Source: Paracentrotus lividus (lineage: Eukaryota > Echinodermata > Echinoidea > Camarodonta > Echinidae). Taken from it: a DNA stretch of 64,000 nucleotides. The translations under genes and the position numbers were made by a program. The notes below the pieces were generated by a model. The model ran no database searches. It was not told the DNA's origin and saw only the letters and a list, made by a program, of their open reading frames with translations. Positions 34,918-46,227 of the stretch are shown here, piece by piece; the stretch's first letter is position 1; the number at the start of each line of letters is the position of its first letter. The stretch is taken from NCBI GenBank assembly GCA_940671915.1, contig CALNVZ010001433.1:661852-725851 (forward strand). Direction: 5' to 3'.

Positions 34918-36539
34918 AACAGCATAAATTTAAAGGCAAATTTTCTGTGCACCCCTTCATAACCGAACACTTTTCTCTTTAAGTCTCTGATCTCAAGTGC
35001 TTTTTTTTATTGAAAAAGTGCCCCACGATGTGGTCATGACGGTTCAAGTCTCTGAACAAAATAAAACACTGTTCATGGTGTTAATTTGGAATTCCAATAA
35101 GACATAAATAACTTTAAACTGAACATGGCTCGATCAATGCCTACACTTAAACTTTATGATAGTGATGATGATGGTGATGTCATTCTGAAGTTGATAAGGC
35201 TTCGCTTCCAACAAAATTGTACAGTGGAGACCCTATAAATTTGAAGGAACTAAATATATCACATATTGTTCTGAAGGTCCAACAACCATTGGAGAAAAGG
35301 AGAAAAACAACTATCGCTCAGATAGAAACTGTGTTTTGATAAAAAAAAACCTGGTGAGAGAGGCTTACATAAGTTACTTGGAAGTTGCAATTATAATTTA
35401 CACCTCACAATCTATGAAGGATATATCATATGCAAGACTAATTGCAAATTACTTTCCTCCTTTGAAATGGATGGTGTTCGGAAAATAGACGATGTCTTCC
35501 AGTCAAATGTAAGCATTCCGGCACCAAGTATGATGTCATGCTACTCCAACTAAAATTTGCCATCAGTATTCTTACTGATATCGAGACGGCAGCCCGGTGG
35601 TCTTATAGACTTTCCCTGTAATCATACTACAAAATATGTGTTTTTCCTTTTCCATTGGATTTATTTCATTAAAAAAATACATAACTCCGAAATTGTACAT
35701 GTTGTATACCAATAATTCTTTAGATTAGACTAAGGTTGTGTAATGTGTCAAGTGTGAACAAAAATATCACAGCGCCATTTGTTTTTATTTCAAGCAGACG
35801 ATCAGTGCAAATCGAGTTGTAACAAAAAACAAAAAAACAAAAAAAACAAAAAAAAAGCCGGTCAGTGGGCGGTAAATCCACTTGTAAAAAAATATAAAAA
35901 CGCACTGTTTTAGTAAACCCCCTTTGTAAAAGTATTTAATGTCTAAATTTCTCTTAATTTTAGATCATACATGCATTCATAGTGATCTGAAGTTGATATT
36001 AAAAAGCAGGTTTGGAAAATTTATAAAAATGAGTTTGTCGCCCTCTGTTGTCGAAGTAACATATACATCTGTTAAAATACTAAATTGGGGTATATTTTTA
36101 CCTTTGAAAGTCTATAATCATTGATAATAGGCTTGAATAACCATTTAAATGGTATGTGACATTTATTTCTCATTCATTCCAATGTTTAATACCATTTTTA
36201 CTCATTAATTTTGATATTCTAGCCCAAAAGGAAATAAAAACGCCATATTTTTCTGAATTTTATTCATCCGCCCTTCATTTTCCCCAGTTCTTGTGCAATT
36301 TGAGACCCTTAAACGATAAAGGAAGTAAATATTCATGATGCAGTACTATTTAGTGTGAATTCCTCTGACATTTTATACTACTTGCCACTCAAATTGGAGA
36401 AAAATTTGCGAATTAGGTAGGAAAACACAAAATTTACACATTGGGCCAAAATGGCGCCCCTAAAAGGCCCAATACAAAGTGAAGGCGGGGTCTGAAAATT
36501 TGACCCCCTCCATTTTTCGTTTGGTTGGACCCTTTAGAA
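34918..36539. other. No gene recognised
   Basis: 35210-35640 has decayed coding-like stretches in shifting frames (for example FEMDGVRKIDDVFQSNVS), but no family is recognised and no frame is intact. A-rich runs lie near 35822-35857. Confidence 0.4.
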
Positions 36540-37236
36540 GCCAAAAATTGGCAGCCTAGTCCTACGGAATAACATAACATACCCCACTACTCGATCAGTA
36601 GTTGTATGTTTAAGATGTTTGAGCAAAGGCCACCATTGCTCTACATGCAGCAATCCTTTCGTCTGCCGACGTTGCAAGGAGCCAGGCCATCTTCAACTTC
36701 ACTGCTCGTTTGAGACCCCGCCTACCTCGCCGAAAAAACCCGGTACTACAGAACCCACCATCCCAACAACAGCCCCCGACGCTCCGGCAGCGCAAGCTAT
36801 AGAGCAGCTCATATTTAGCGGACGACATTCGGCAGCGTCTTTGCGTCATGACAACCAATCGCAAACAAAGATTACACACTTTCTGTCAGGTGACCGCAAC
36901 CATGGGAACGTTCCAGTCAGCTCCGCTTCAGCAAGTTCGACCTCTAATAGCACTCGCACAATTTCAGGTGCTCCTTCTACCGGTCTTTCAACTGGAATTT
37001 CGACTACGTCACGATCAAACTCAATTGTTCGGTCAAGCGATGCATCAGCCGAATCTGATGATGATCGCGTAGGATTCTCAGCAGAGTCACCGGAGATTCC
37101 ACGGAAAGTGAAACATGTGAAACGTAAACAAAAAGACGGACAGAAACCACCGAACAAAAATGAACACAAACTGTACTCAAAGTTTTGGAAACAATCTTTG
37201 GTTGATTCATGCCTATGGATTTATGTCATATTATAA
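36540..37236 (+). pseudogene. L1/Tx1-like LINE ORF1, CCHC C-terminal half
   Basis: The frame contains two retroviral-type zinc knuckles: CLRCLSKGHHCSTC and CRRCKEPGHLQLHC, both C-x2-C-x4-H-x4-C. These bind nucleic acid in the ORF1 particle. A Ser/Thr/Pro-rich low-complexity tail follows, then FSAESPEIPRKVKHVKRKQK and a stop at about 37234. The N-terminal region is missing here; a matching half is at 28186-28800. The ORF1 tail overlaps the start of ORF2 (37209). The first codons at about 36540 follow a stop, so the true start is elsewhere. Confidence 0.75.
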
Positions 37237-39340
37237 GTTTAAATGTGCGAGGTCTAAGAAGTAAAGAGAAGAAAAACCAAATATTTTTGTGGGCAAAACA
37301 ACAGAAAGTCAAAACAAAATTTTGTTTCTTCAAGAAATATACTGGTCATCCTATATTGAAGGCATTATCAGAGGGGAATGGCATGAACTTTTTTTTTTTT
37401 TTTTGTAAATGGAGGCAATCACTCACGAGGGGTTTCTATTTTATTTAATAACAATTTATGTGTTCTGAATGTAGAGTTTAAGAGTAAAATAACTGGGCGT
37501 TTGTTGATTCTTAAAGCCAAAATAAACGACATTGATATGATTTTAGCCAATGTTTATGCTCCAACAGAAAAACGAAATAAAGAATTATTTTTTTCGTAAT
37601 TTAGATTCTGAACTAACTAGACATTTTGATGCCTCGAATGGATGTGAATTAATTATAGGAGGTGATTGGAATTGTGTTTCAAATAGTAAAAAAGATGTAT
37701 ATGGTAAGAAAACTCAATATTACAAAATGCCGAAAAATCTTTTTAAAAATAATTAAAAAACTTTTTTTTCTGTCAGATATTTGGAGGGAAATGCATCCTG
37801 AATGCAAGCAACTTACATGGAGGAATATTTCCCTTAAAAAGGCTTCGAGATTGGATTTTTGGCTTGTAACAAAGAATATTAAAACTAAGACTATGTTCAC
37901 TGACATTCGACCGGCAATCAGAGTAGATCACAATGCCATATCAATTAAAGTGTGTACAAAACATAAAAAGAAAGGCCCGGGATATTGGAAACTGAACACT
38001 GAAATTCTTAAAGATGATGAATATAAAAAAATATTGGTCAAATTCTTCAATATTTTTATGAAAAGCCCATACCGAAAATTGTAAAATGGGAGCTGTTTAA
38101 AATTAACGTTAGAGAATTCGCACAAAAATTTTGTCGAAGTAAAGCAAAAGAAAGAAAAAAAAAAATCTAAATTGATTTTAGAGCAGAAATTATATGACTT
38201 AGAAAGGAAAATTGATGTTGATTTTGGCAATGAACAAGTACATATAGAATATACTGATGTAAAAGATAAACTAGAGAAAATGTATAAACATGTGTCAAAA
38301 GGTGCTGGTATTAGAGCACGTATACGATGGATGGAAGAAGGAGAACGGAGTAGGCCTACAAAATATTTTTTAGGATTTGAAAAGAATAATGCAAAAAGAA
38401 AGAAATTACACAATTAAAACGTGAACGTGATGATCGTGTAATAGATAAAAAATGAGGATATACTGTAAGAGGTAGTAAACTTTTTTTCAACTTTGTATAA
38501 CAAAACAAAAAAACTTGATGTTAATGAAACTGATTAAATGAAAAAATGTGTGTCATCACAATGTATAAATCAATTAACAAACGATAAAAAAAACAAACGT
38601 GTTAAGGTTTAATAACGCAGGATGAATGTAAGCGTGCCGTATTCGCCATGCAAAAAAAAAAATAAATCTCCAGGATCTGATGGGATAGCAATTGAATTTT
38701 ATAGGTCATTCTGGCCACAAATAAAAGACCTTCTTGTAGAAAGCCTAAATGAATGTTATTTATCTGGCATAATGTCTAATACACACAAAAAAGAGGGCAT
38801 CATTACTTTGATATTAAAAAAAGGTGATTGTAAAGAGCTTAAAAACTGAAGGCCTATCACACTGCTTACAAAATAATAGCAGCTGTTTTAGCTGCTCGAG
38901 TACACAAAGTTATAGGTGATATTGTTCATGAAAATCAGACTGGGTATATTAAATGTCGACTAGCAGCATGTAATGTAAGGTTAACAAATGATGTCATTGA
39001 ATATTTAAAGAAGCATGATAAAATCAGAGCAATTATGTTAGCAGATTTAAAAAAAAGCGTTTGATGTTTTAGACACTGATTTTCTAAGCTTATGTCTGAA
39101 AAAGTTTAATTTTGGTGAATCATTTTGTAAATGGATATCAGTTCTTTATAAGGACATTTCAAGTTCCGTTCTTGTAAACGGCTGGATTTCACGAAATTTC
39201 AATGTCGAAAGAGGCATTAGGCAAGGCTACCCATTGTCATCTTTATTATTTATTCTAGCTGCAGAATTTTTGGCAAACAGTGTTCGTAAAAAAAATAATG
39301 TCAAAGCAATAGAAATACCACATTACAATTTTGAACTAAA

Positions 39341-40185
39341 GGGCCTGTCCCACAGAAGGCGATCGTTGTGGCGACAACCTATGCATGTAAGAAACTGCCA
39401 GAATCGTGTCAGAATCGTAGATGACCGAAGATCATATACGTATCTACGACTCTGTCTACGATAGGCTACGACAACGACTTGCTTCCACGCAAACAATAGT
39501 CTAACAATAGCTGGTTTCCGATAATACAATAGCCTCAACCTTCGCGCATGTCGCGGCTCGACTTCTTTTGTCGCAGCTGAAAATCAACCAACATATGAAC
39601 TTGCGCACTGTGGCGATCCTTGCGACTGACACAGGCGATCGAGTGTTTTTTACCTAATGGCGGCCCGTCGCCTTTAGGTTCGTAATATTCCTCTCAGTCG
39701 CGCATTATAATTTGGGTCGTAGGTGATTTTTGAAAATTTCAAAATTCAGCGGCGACTGTACAGTATCTGAATGGGAGACCGATCCTGATTTTGGAGAATG
39801 TAGGTGGCGACAAAGGCCGTAGCAGCTTAAATTTCACCGATCGTTCTGTTCAGCGATGCGTGCAACGTACGCTGGAGCGCGGCAACCTACAACTGACCGC
39901 CGTTCCGCTCTGCTAAACATGTTCTATCTGGCGACAATCTACGATAGCACCTTGTCGCGTCAAGAAAAGACAGGTTACGGTCATTGACGTCAACCCAACT
40001 GACGTCGGCTATTGTTTAACTTGTTGAGGAACCAGCGGCGAATAGAATTTTGCTCCGTATTTTTTGGCGACAGACGCGATAAATCACGATCTTATAGGCG
40101 ATTGGACCTGCGCATGGTGGCGATGGGTACTAAAAAGTAGTTCGTAGGTTGTCGCCACAACGATCGCCTTCTGTGGGACAGGCCC
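39341..40185. mobile_element. 845-bp palindromic MITE inside the LINE RT
   Basis: GGGCCTGTCCCACAGAAGGC starts it, and its inverse ends it (through GCGACAACCTA, the TIR is about 45 bp). It splits the RT between FELK and LLQYADDT. Flanks are CTAAA and TAAGC; a TAA or AA target duplication is likely but ambiguous by one base. No coding sequence. Confidence 0.85.
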
Positions 40186-40368
40186 TAAGCTCCTGCAATA
40201 CGCAGACGACACTCTTTTCTTTATTCAGGACAAAGACTCACTTAAAGAAATTTTACGTGAATCACATTTATTTGACAATTTGGCAGGTCCGAAGATTAAT
40301 AAAGATAAAACAGCTATGATACGTCTGGGAGACAATAATAATTTTTTTTGACATATCGAAATATGATC

Positions 40369-40625
40369 TAATGCGGCGGTCACAACTCGTCGTAGGCTAC
40401 GGGGCACGTGCCATCGACGTAGCCTGCGCTGTAGGTGCAATGCACGCACAGGTCCTAATTCAACTTCTGCGATTCCTGCAATTCTATAGTAAGGGCATTG
40501 TAAAAACTTCCTGCGCGTCGTACATGCATTGTACCTGCGAGGTACCTCCGCTGCACGAATTTTCTACGAAATCCATCGTAGGGAGTTGCACGTCGATAGT
40601 ACGGCGAGTTGTGACCGCCGCATTA
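40369..40625. mobile_element. 257-bp MITE inside the LINE
   Basis: TAATGCGGCGGTCACAACTC and its inverse form the ends, and inner arms share CGTAGGCTACG/CGTCGATAGTACG-like blocks. It interrupts the LINE shortly after the YADD region. Confidence 0.8.
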
Positions 40626-41260
40626 AATGGGCTAATAAGCCAATGAAATATTAAGGTCATTACATTTATTCAAATAATGATGAAGCTTTAATTTTGGAAT
40701 GGGAGCAAAAAATTAGTCAAATAAAAAAAAAGTCTAGAAAGCTGGACAAATCGAAGTTTAACTATTTTTGGAAAGTTACAGCCCGATAGTACGCGGGTCC
40801 GATAGTCCGAGGGTCCGTTGGTCCGCGGGTCCGATAGTCCGCGGGTCCGATAGTCCGCGGGTCCGTTAGCCCGCGGGTCCCATAGTCCGCAGGTCCGATA
40901 GTCGGGGGCCGTAGTCCCGCAAGGGGGGCAGGGGGGTGTGTTTAGTTTCTAGCTGCCCATGGTTCGTTAGTCCGAAAATGGAAAAAAGGTTCGTTAGTCC
41001 GAAAATGGAGAAAAGGTTCATTAGTCCGAAAATAGAAAAGGTTCGTTAGTCCGAAAATGTAAAAAAAAAGTTTCATTAGTCCGACAATAGAAAAGGTTCG
41101 CTAGTCCGAAAATAGAAAAAGGTTGGTTAGTCCGAAAATATAGAAGGTTCGTTATTTAGACAATAGAAAAAACGTTCCTTAGTCCGAAAATGGAAAAAAT
41201 GTTCGTTAGTCCGAAAATAGAAAAGTTTCGTTATTCAGAAAATAGAAAAAAGGTTCGTTG

Positions 41261-41620
41261 ATAATAATAATAATAATAATACCGGTTTCTTATAAAGCGC
41301 TTTACCTGTTAAGACCAAAGCGCTTACTGTATATTATTACCCCGGTCATTGGATTCATTTTTCGATCCCGCACTTTACAGTGCACAGTCTCCACTCCCCT
41401 GGGGGAGCATTCCAGCCGGTCGCCTGTTAGGCGCACACATGCTAAAGCGAACCACATAGCATTCGCAATCCTACCGGGTACCCATTTTTTCACCTCGGGT
41501 GGGGTCAAGCATGTAGATAAAATGCCTTGCTCAAGGGACAAAAGTGTCGGTGCGGGAATCGAACCCACGGTCTTTGCATTGACAGTCCAGTGGTGAGACC
41601 ACTAGACCACGACACTTCCA
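41261..41620 (-). mobile_element. tRNA-derived SINE (tRNA-Asp-like head)
   Basis: On the minus strand the head reads GTGTCGTGGTCTAGTGGTCT, with an A-box-like TGGTCTAGTGGT and a B-box GGTTCGATTCC. The anticodon loop reads CTGTCAA, which gives GTC (Asp). The 3' end is AAGCGCTTTATAAGAAACCG followed by (ATT)n. An exact direct repeat of 31 bases starting CGTTATTCAGAAAATAGAAA flanks it at 41229-41259 and 41622-41652. This is probably the TSD, although the surrounding array could contribute. Confidence 0.85.
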
Positions 41621-42018
41621 CCGTTATTCAGAAAATAGAAAAAAGGTTCGTTAGTCCGAAAATGGAAGAAAGGTTCGTTAGTCCGAAAGTAGAAAAAAGG
41701 TTCGTTAGTCCGAAAAATAGAAAAAGTTTTTTTCGATTTTTTTTTTTTCTATTTCTGAATAACGAACCTTTTCTATTTTAGGACTAACAAACCTTTTTTC
41801 CATTTTCGGACTAACGAACCTTTTTCCATTTCAGACTAACGAACCCTTTTCCATTCGACTAACGAACCTTTTTCTATTCGGACTAACGAACCTTTTTTCT
41901 ATTTTCGGACTAACGAACCTTTTCATTTTCGGACTAACGAACCTTTTTTCATTTTCGAATAACGAACGAATAACAAACATCACCCCCCCCCCCCCGCGGA
42001 CTATCGACTAATGCTACC

Positions 42019-42252
42019 TAATGCTACAGTCACACAGACACTTACGTAAGTTACGTCCGGTTGCGTCCAAAAATTGTTTTCTTTTCTTCGGATCCCCACG
42101 GATTTTACCCGTCATAGTTAGCAGTAGAAATATGATAATTTTGTTCATCCAGTAAAACAATAATACATAAGAAATGATAGAATAGAAGATGAAATAAGAT
42201 TACAACAACGCAAACGTATCTATACGTAAGTGTCTGTGTGACTGTAGCATTA
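42019..42252. mobile_element. 234-bp MITE inside the foldback element
   Basis: TAATGCTACAGTCACACAGA at the left is mirrored by TCTGTGTGACTGTAGCATTA at the right, with inner CACTTACGTA/TACGTAAGTG. It separates parts of the right foldback arm and is therefore younger than that element. Confidence 0.85.
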
Positions 42253-43491
42253 CGGGACTACCGGACCCGCCGACTATCGGACCCGCGGACTATCGGACCC
42301 GTGGACTATAGGACCCGCGGACTATCGGACACGCGGACTATCGGACCTGCGGACTATCGAACCCGCGGACTATTGGGATGACCCCTTTTCGAAAGGTAGC
42401 AATTCTAAAAAGTTTAGCTTTGAGTCAAATTATTCATTTAAGCATTGTTGACACAATTCCCTTAAATTTCCTTAATATTTTGAATAACATGGTTTTTACA
42501 TTTATATGGAATAAAAAAGAAGACAAATTTAAAAGAGTCACTTTAAGCTTCCGCCTGAAATGGTTAGGAAATTTTCTGAACGATAAACAAGAAACTTGGG
42601 GAAAAATGTGTTCGTATTGGTTTGACCTCTTACGAGGTATCAATTTACTGTTGAATTGTAACTTCGACATAATGTTACTTCAATATTGTTAACACAAAGA
42701 AAATTTCAACTTTTTATAAAGAAATATTACATGCTTGGATACTTATACGAGATTTTACTCATTTGAAACACATCAATATTATAGATTGTTATTCTAGTGT
42801 GATACGAGATCAAATTGTTTGGCATAATAAGTTTATTTTGTGTCATAATCAGTCTATGTTCTTTAAAACCTGGTATAAGAGTGGTATAATTTATGTAAAA
42901 GATCTCTTTGGAATTAACGGTTTCCAGTCGTTAGAAAACATAATGTCAAAGATAAACAATAGAAGAAGTAAATGTGTTGTAATGTTTGATTATGCTAAAC
43001 TCAAAAAAAGCTATACCGTGAGTATGGGTCCAAAAGATAAAGCAAGATGCTGTTGCTAATACGATACAACAAGAAAGACTCGATGTTCCAATTTTGTGTA
43101 TTAGAAACAAATTTAAATCTATCAGTGATATAAAAAGCAATGTGTTTTATAGTTTGTTTCCCTCAAGAACGCTTTAACGAACAAATGTTGCTTATATTCG
43201 GGAAATAAACTCAACATTGATATAACATTGTTAAATGTTTTCAATTTTAACCTCATCCATGTCAAAGAATATAAACTACGAGAGTTTAACCTTAAACTGT
43301 TGTACAATCTTATACCAGTAAAAAGTAATCTCTTTAAATGGGGTATAAGAGAAAACGATTTATGTTCAAAATGATTCGTAAAAGAAGACACTGTCCATGC
43401 TTTTATTGAATGTGAATTAAACAAACAATACCTAAAGTATATAGAAAACATATTACAGAGAGTCTTCAAGTTTAAAACAAAAATTAGTAGT

Positions 43492-44460
43492 AGGGATGTC
43501 CACTAAAATTTTAAGTTATTTTAAAGTTATTTTTGCTAGACTTATTTGATAGAGCATTTTGAAAGAAACATTTTGGTACTTGAATTATCACAATTGGATG
43601 TTCCGTTTCAAAGATATGACCCAAAGAGTGTCTCAGATTACCAATGAGCTGCTAGAACACTTTTACAAGTTTCAGACAAAGCCAGAAAATGCAATAAAGC
43701 TCAAGTTTATGGTTCGTTTGTCTTTGATTTATTAAACCAAATCATACCAAACATTTTCTATGTGTGTATCAACATGAAATGAGATTATAGTAACACAATT
43801 GAGTAGATTATACAAAGATACAATTTATGGAAGTACAAAACTGATGGTTTGACATGTATGTTACCGTATGTGATCTAATAGGACCACCGTGGAAAAATAC
43901 TCCATAGGGCATGTTTCAATAGGAACACCCTAGACAATGGGCTATTTCATGGTGGTGTGGGTCAGAGCCGAGTGTTAGACAGGGTAGAGTAATTTTAAAA
44001 CTTAAATGGCCAGTGGTAAACATTGTTTTTTGTTTTTCACCCAAATACATTTTTTGTTCAAAAATAGTGAAATTTTATAGATATCCACTTCTCCTTATCT
44101 GAATCTATTCCAATCATGAGAAATTCCAGTCATAACACACATCACACACAAGCATCACTTTGAACACGCTGTAGTTTTTATTATATCATTTTTTCCAACA
44201 GGAGAAGTTGATCTTCTGGTGAGGTATTTTCTAAGGAAGAAACTGACCAATTAGGAATAAAAATGATTGATATTTACCACTGGCCAAAAGACAATTTCGA
44301 AAGCTGTTTTTTATTGAAAATTTTGCTGTTTCTCTGCCTGTGTATTATTGAGTAGGCAGTGCATGGGTTATTGTTTGCGTTGTAGATGCATGGGTGACTA
44401 CATCCATACAGTGAAGTGGAAACCGTTCTAGTGGCTTTTTGCTTTTGTTTGGCCATCCCT
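43492..44460. mobile_element. TIR element with a perfect 9-bp target duplication
   Basis: The ends AGGGATGTCC and, reversed, AGGGATGGCC are flanked by ATTAGTAGT at 43483-43491 and 44461-44469. Removing the element with one ATTAGTAGT rejoins the LINE frame (KISS to LHLLK). A 9-bp TSD suggests a MULE-like element; if one flanking T belongs to the end, an 8-bp hAT-like target is the alternative. No coding sequence. Confidence 0.8.
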
Positions 44461-44534
44461 ATTAGTAGTCTGCATCTTTTGAAAATTGAATGCAACTGCC
44501 AAATCGTTTTATTTATGACTTTAGCCTTTTACAG

Positions 44535-44966
44535 TACAGTCTGTGTAAAAAAAAAATGGTACAGTCGGGAAAAAAATATTTAGGTGTGAAATATTTTCAA
44601 ACAATGTGTGTATTAGTACCAAAATAAAACCAGACAATTTTCCTTGCCGGTGCGCTTTGTTCTGTATAATTTGCTTTCGTAAAACAAAACTGATGCTAAA
44701 TTTTGTGCGACGAAGAACAAATCGAAATTGAGCACTTCATGGCCATTATGCGAAACCTATACACAAATGCATGGGACGGCGTGCGAAAAATGGATTTTTC
44801 TTGATTGTAGAAAACTAGTCATATATTTCAAAAATTACAACACCAAAAGGTGAAAGTCTGATCTTCCTGCTTTTTGAAAATACCAAACAATAGCAGGCTG
44901 TAAGTAATCTTCATACTATGAAAAAAATGTTTTCCACTTGTACCTTTTTATTTGACACAGACTGTA
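44535..44966. mobile_element. TA-flanked MITE near the LINE 3' end
   Basis: TACAGTCTGTGT at the left and ACACAGACTGTA at the right, with TGGTACA/TGTACC further in and TA at each edge (Tc1/mariner-like). The LINE coding frame continues across it (AFYS to IYIRLSW). Confidence 0.8.
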
Positions 44967-45369
44967 TATATATAAGGTTATCTTGGACAGAAATAAATAG
45001 AAAAGAAAATAGAAAAGTTGTATTAAAACATGTTTTAGAAAGAGAAATCAGAAAAAGAATAGAAATACAGGATTATGAACAGGAAAGAGTAAGAACCAAG
45101 AGAAGATTTGAATTACCGAAAAGAATATTGGATTTTCTGTGAATACTTTATGTAATTTGAATGCTGTACGAGTGTGAAATAAATCCTCTGTTATAGAGGC
45201 CAAAAAAGGAAGTTTCTATTAAATACAGAACACCAATCAATTTCAGTGTGAACGAAATTTTCCCAATAAATGCAACATCTGTTTGTAAATGTCTGTCTAA
45301 ATGATATGAAATTGTAAAAACGTTTACTTTTAATATACCGATATTCACGGACACTTTTCCAAAAAAAAA

Positions 45370-46226
45370 ATTTGGGAGTTCGAAGATTTAAATCAACGTT
45401 TTCGTGTGTAAAATTATTTAGCCATATCTTTGCGATCGCCTTTTTCAGTTTCGTATAATCAAATATTAGATTTTGCTTGCTTTTTCTTTTTTCAAGTCGT
45501 TGAAAAATTTAATTCACTGGTGAAAAAGTACCATCTTTAAAAATGTTTTTTAGATAAATATTCCACTATTTAACCAGTCTGCATAAAATAGAGATTTTGA
45601 ATTAAATACATGTAGAATGTATTTGTTATGCCATATTATTTGCTTATGGAAATTCTGTAAGGTTAAATTTCCGTCATTAGTATATACTTTCATGTAATGC
45701 TATTCTTGTAAAATTTCTAAGTAAAAAATTGCAAGACATGATTTTTGAAGATCTATTAATTTTGGGTCATAATTACAGTTCAACAAAAGGTATATACCCC
45801 CTATTCAATTGAACCAATAGTTACACATATCTTTCCAAGGTCCTTGGGTGTCATCAAGTACCCTACCGAGCTATTTTAACGGAAACTCAATATCTGTTTC
45901 GTTATGTCAATCATCCGAACACCACCTTGACTATAATCTTGCGTGAGGATACATCTCTTTACTTTCTCAACATTGGATTTCCAAATAAATTTAAATATCA
46001 ATCCATTAACTTTCTTTAATACATTTTCTGGAACTGTGTGTACTGTCATTAAGTGTATAATTTGACTTAAGGCAAGTGACTTATTAACTGTTATTCTTCC
46101 GAATAGAGTGAGGTTTCTGCTTCTCCAATTACCAAGAAGCTTCTGTAATTTGGACAGTTTGTTTTCCCAGTTAATTTTTCTTGCAGAAAAGAAGTCTGCG
46201 GCTATAAAATACCCTAAGTCATTCAT
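45370..46226 (-). pseudogene. L1/Tx1-like LINE ORF2 C-terminal fragment, minus strand
   Basis: Starting at 46226 on the minus strand: YFIAADFFSARKINWENKLS, GNWRSRNLTLFGRITVNKSL, ALSQIIHLMTVHTVPENVL and LIFKFIWKSNVEKVKRCIL. This is the region that follows the RT in the family at 42400-42600. Decayed coding sequence continues to about 45400. It meets a plus-strand piece of the same family at 46227, head to head. Confidence 0.75.
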
Positions 46227-46227
46227 G

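Larger units (their letters stand above)
40783..42385. mobile_element. Foldback element built of minisatellites, inside the LINE
   Basis: The left half is tandem GGTCCGATAGTCCGCG (about 40785-40905) then tandem GGTTCGTTAGTCCGAAAATA-type units (about 40965-41260, resuming 41640-41720). The right half has the complements in reverse order: GACTAACGAACCTTTT units (about 41755-41970), then GGACTATCGGACCCGC units (about 42250-42375). The two halves would pair along their length. Flanking LINE sequence resembles itself on both sides (TTTTGGAAAGTTACA and TTTTCGAAAGGTAGCA), a possible diverged duplication. It contains a SINE and another MITE. Ends are approximate. Confidence 0.75.
37209..45142 (+). 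pseudogene. L1/Tx1-like LINE ORF2 (endonuclease + RT), interrupted
   Basis: Endonuclease motifs: HIISLNVRGLRSKEKKNQIF, MILANVYAP, LIIGGDWNCVSN, SRLDFWLVT and VDHNAISIK (37209-38000). RT motifs: SPGSDGIAIEFYRSFW (near 38660), AFDVLDTDFLSL, RNFNVERGIRQGYPLSSLLF (39200) and the catalytic LLQYADDTLFF (40190). Then come SLALSQIIHLSIVD and FTFIWNKKEDKFKRV (42410), and a charged C-terminus ending LPKRILDFL with a stop at about 45140. An AATAAA lies at 45178-45183. Many frameshifts and stops disable it. Insertions at 39341-40185, 40369-40625, about 40783-42385, 43492-44460 and 44535-44966 interrupt the ORF. Across 39341-40185, 43492-44460 and 44535-44966 reading resumes with matching coding sequence. 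The LINE without insertions is about 4.5 kb here. Confidence 0.8.

Noticed and set aside
41258-41596. 112-codon open frame
   Set aside because: It runs through the SINE body in the antisense direction; no protein family resemblance.
41541-41620. tRNA gene
   Set aside because: The tRNA-like cloverleaf is continuous with a SINE body and (ATT)n tail and has a flanking direct repeat, so it is a tRNA-derived SINE head rather than a tRNA gene.
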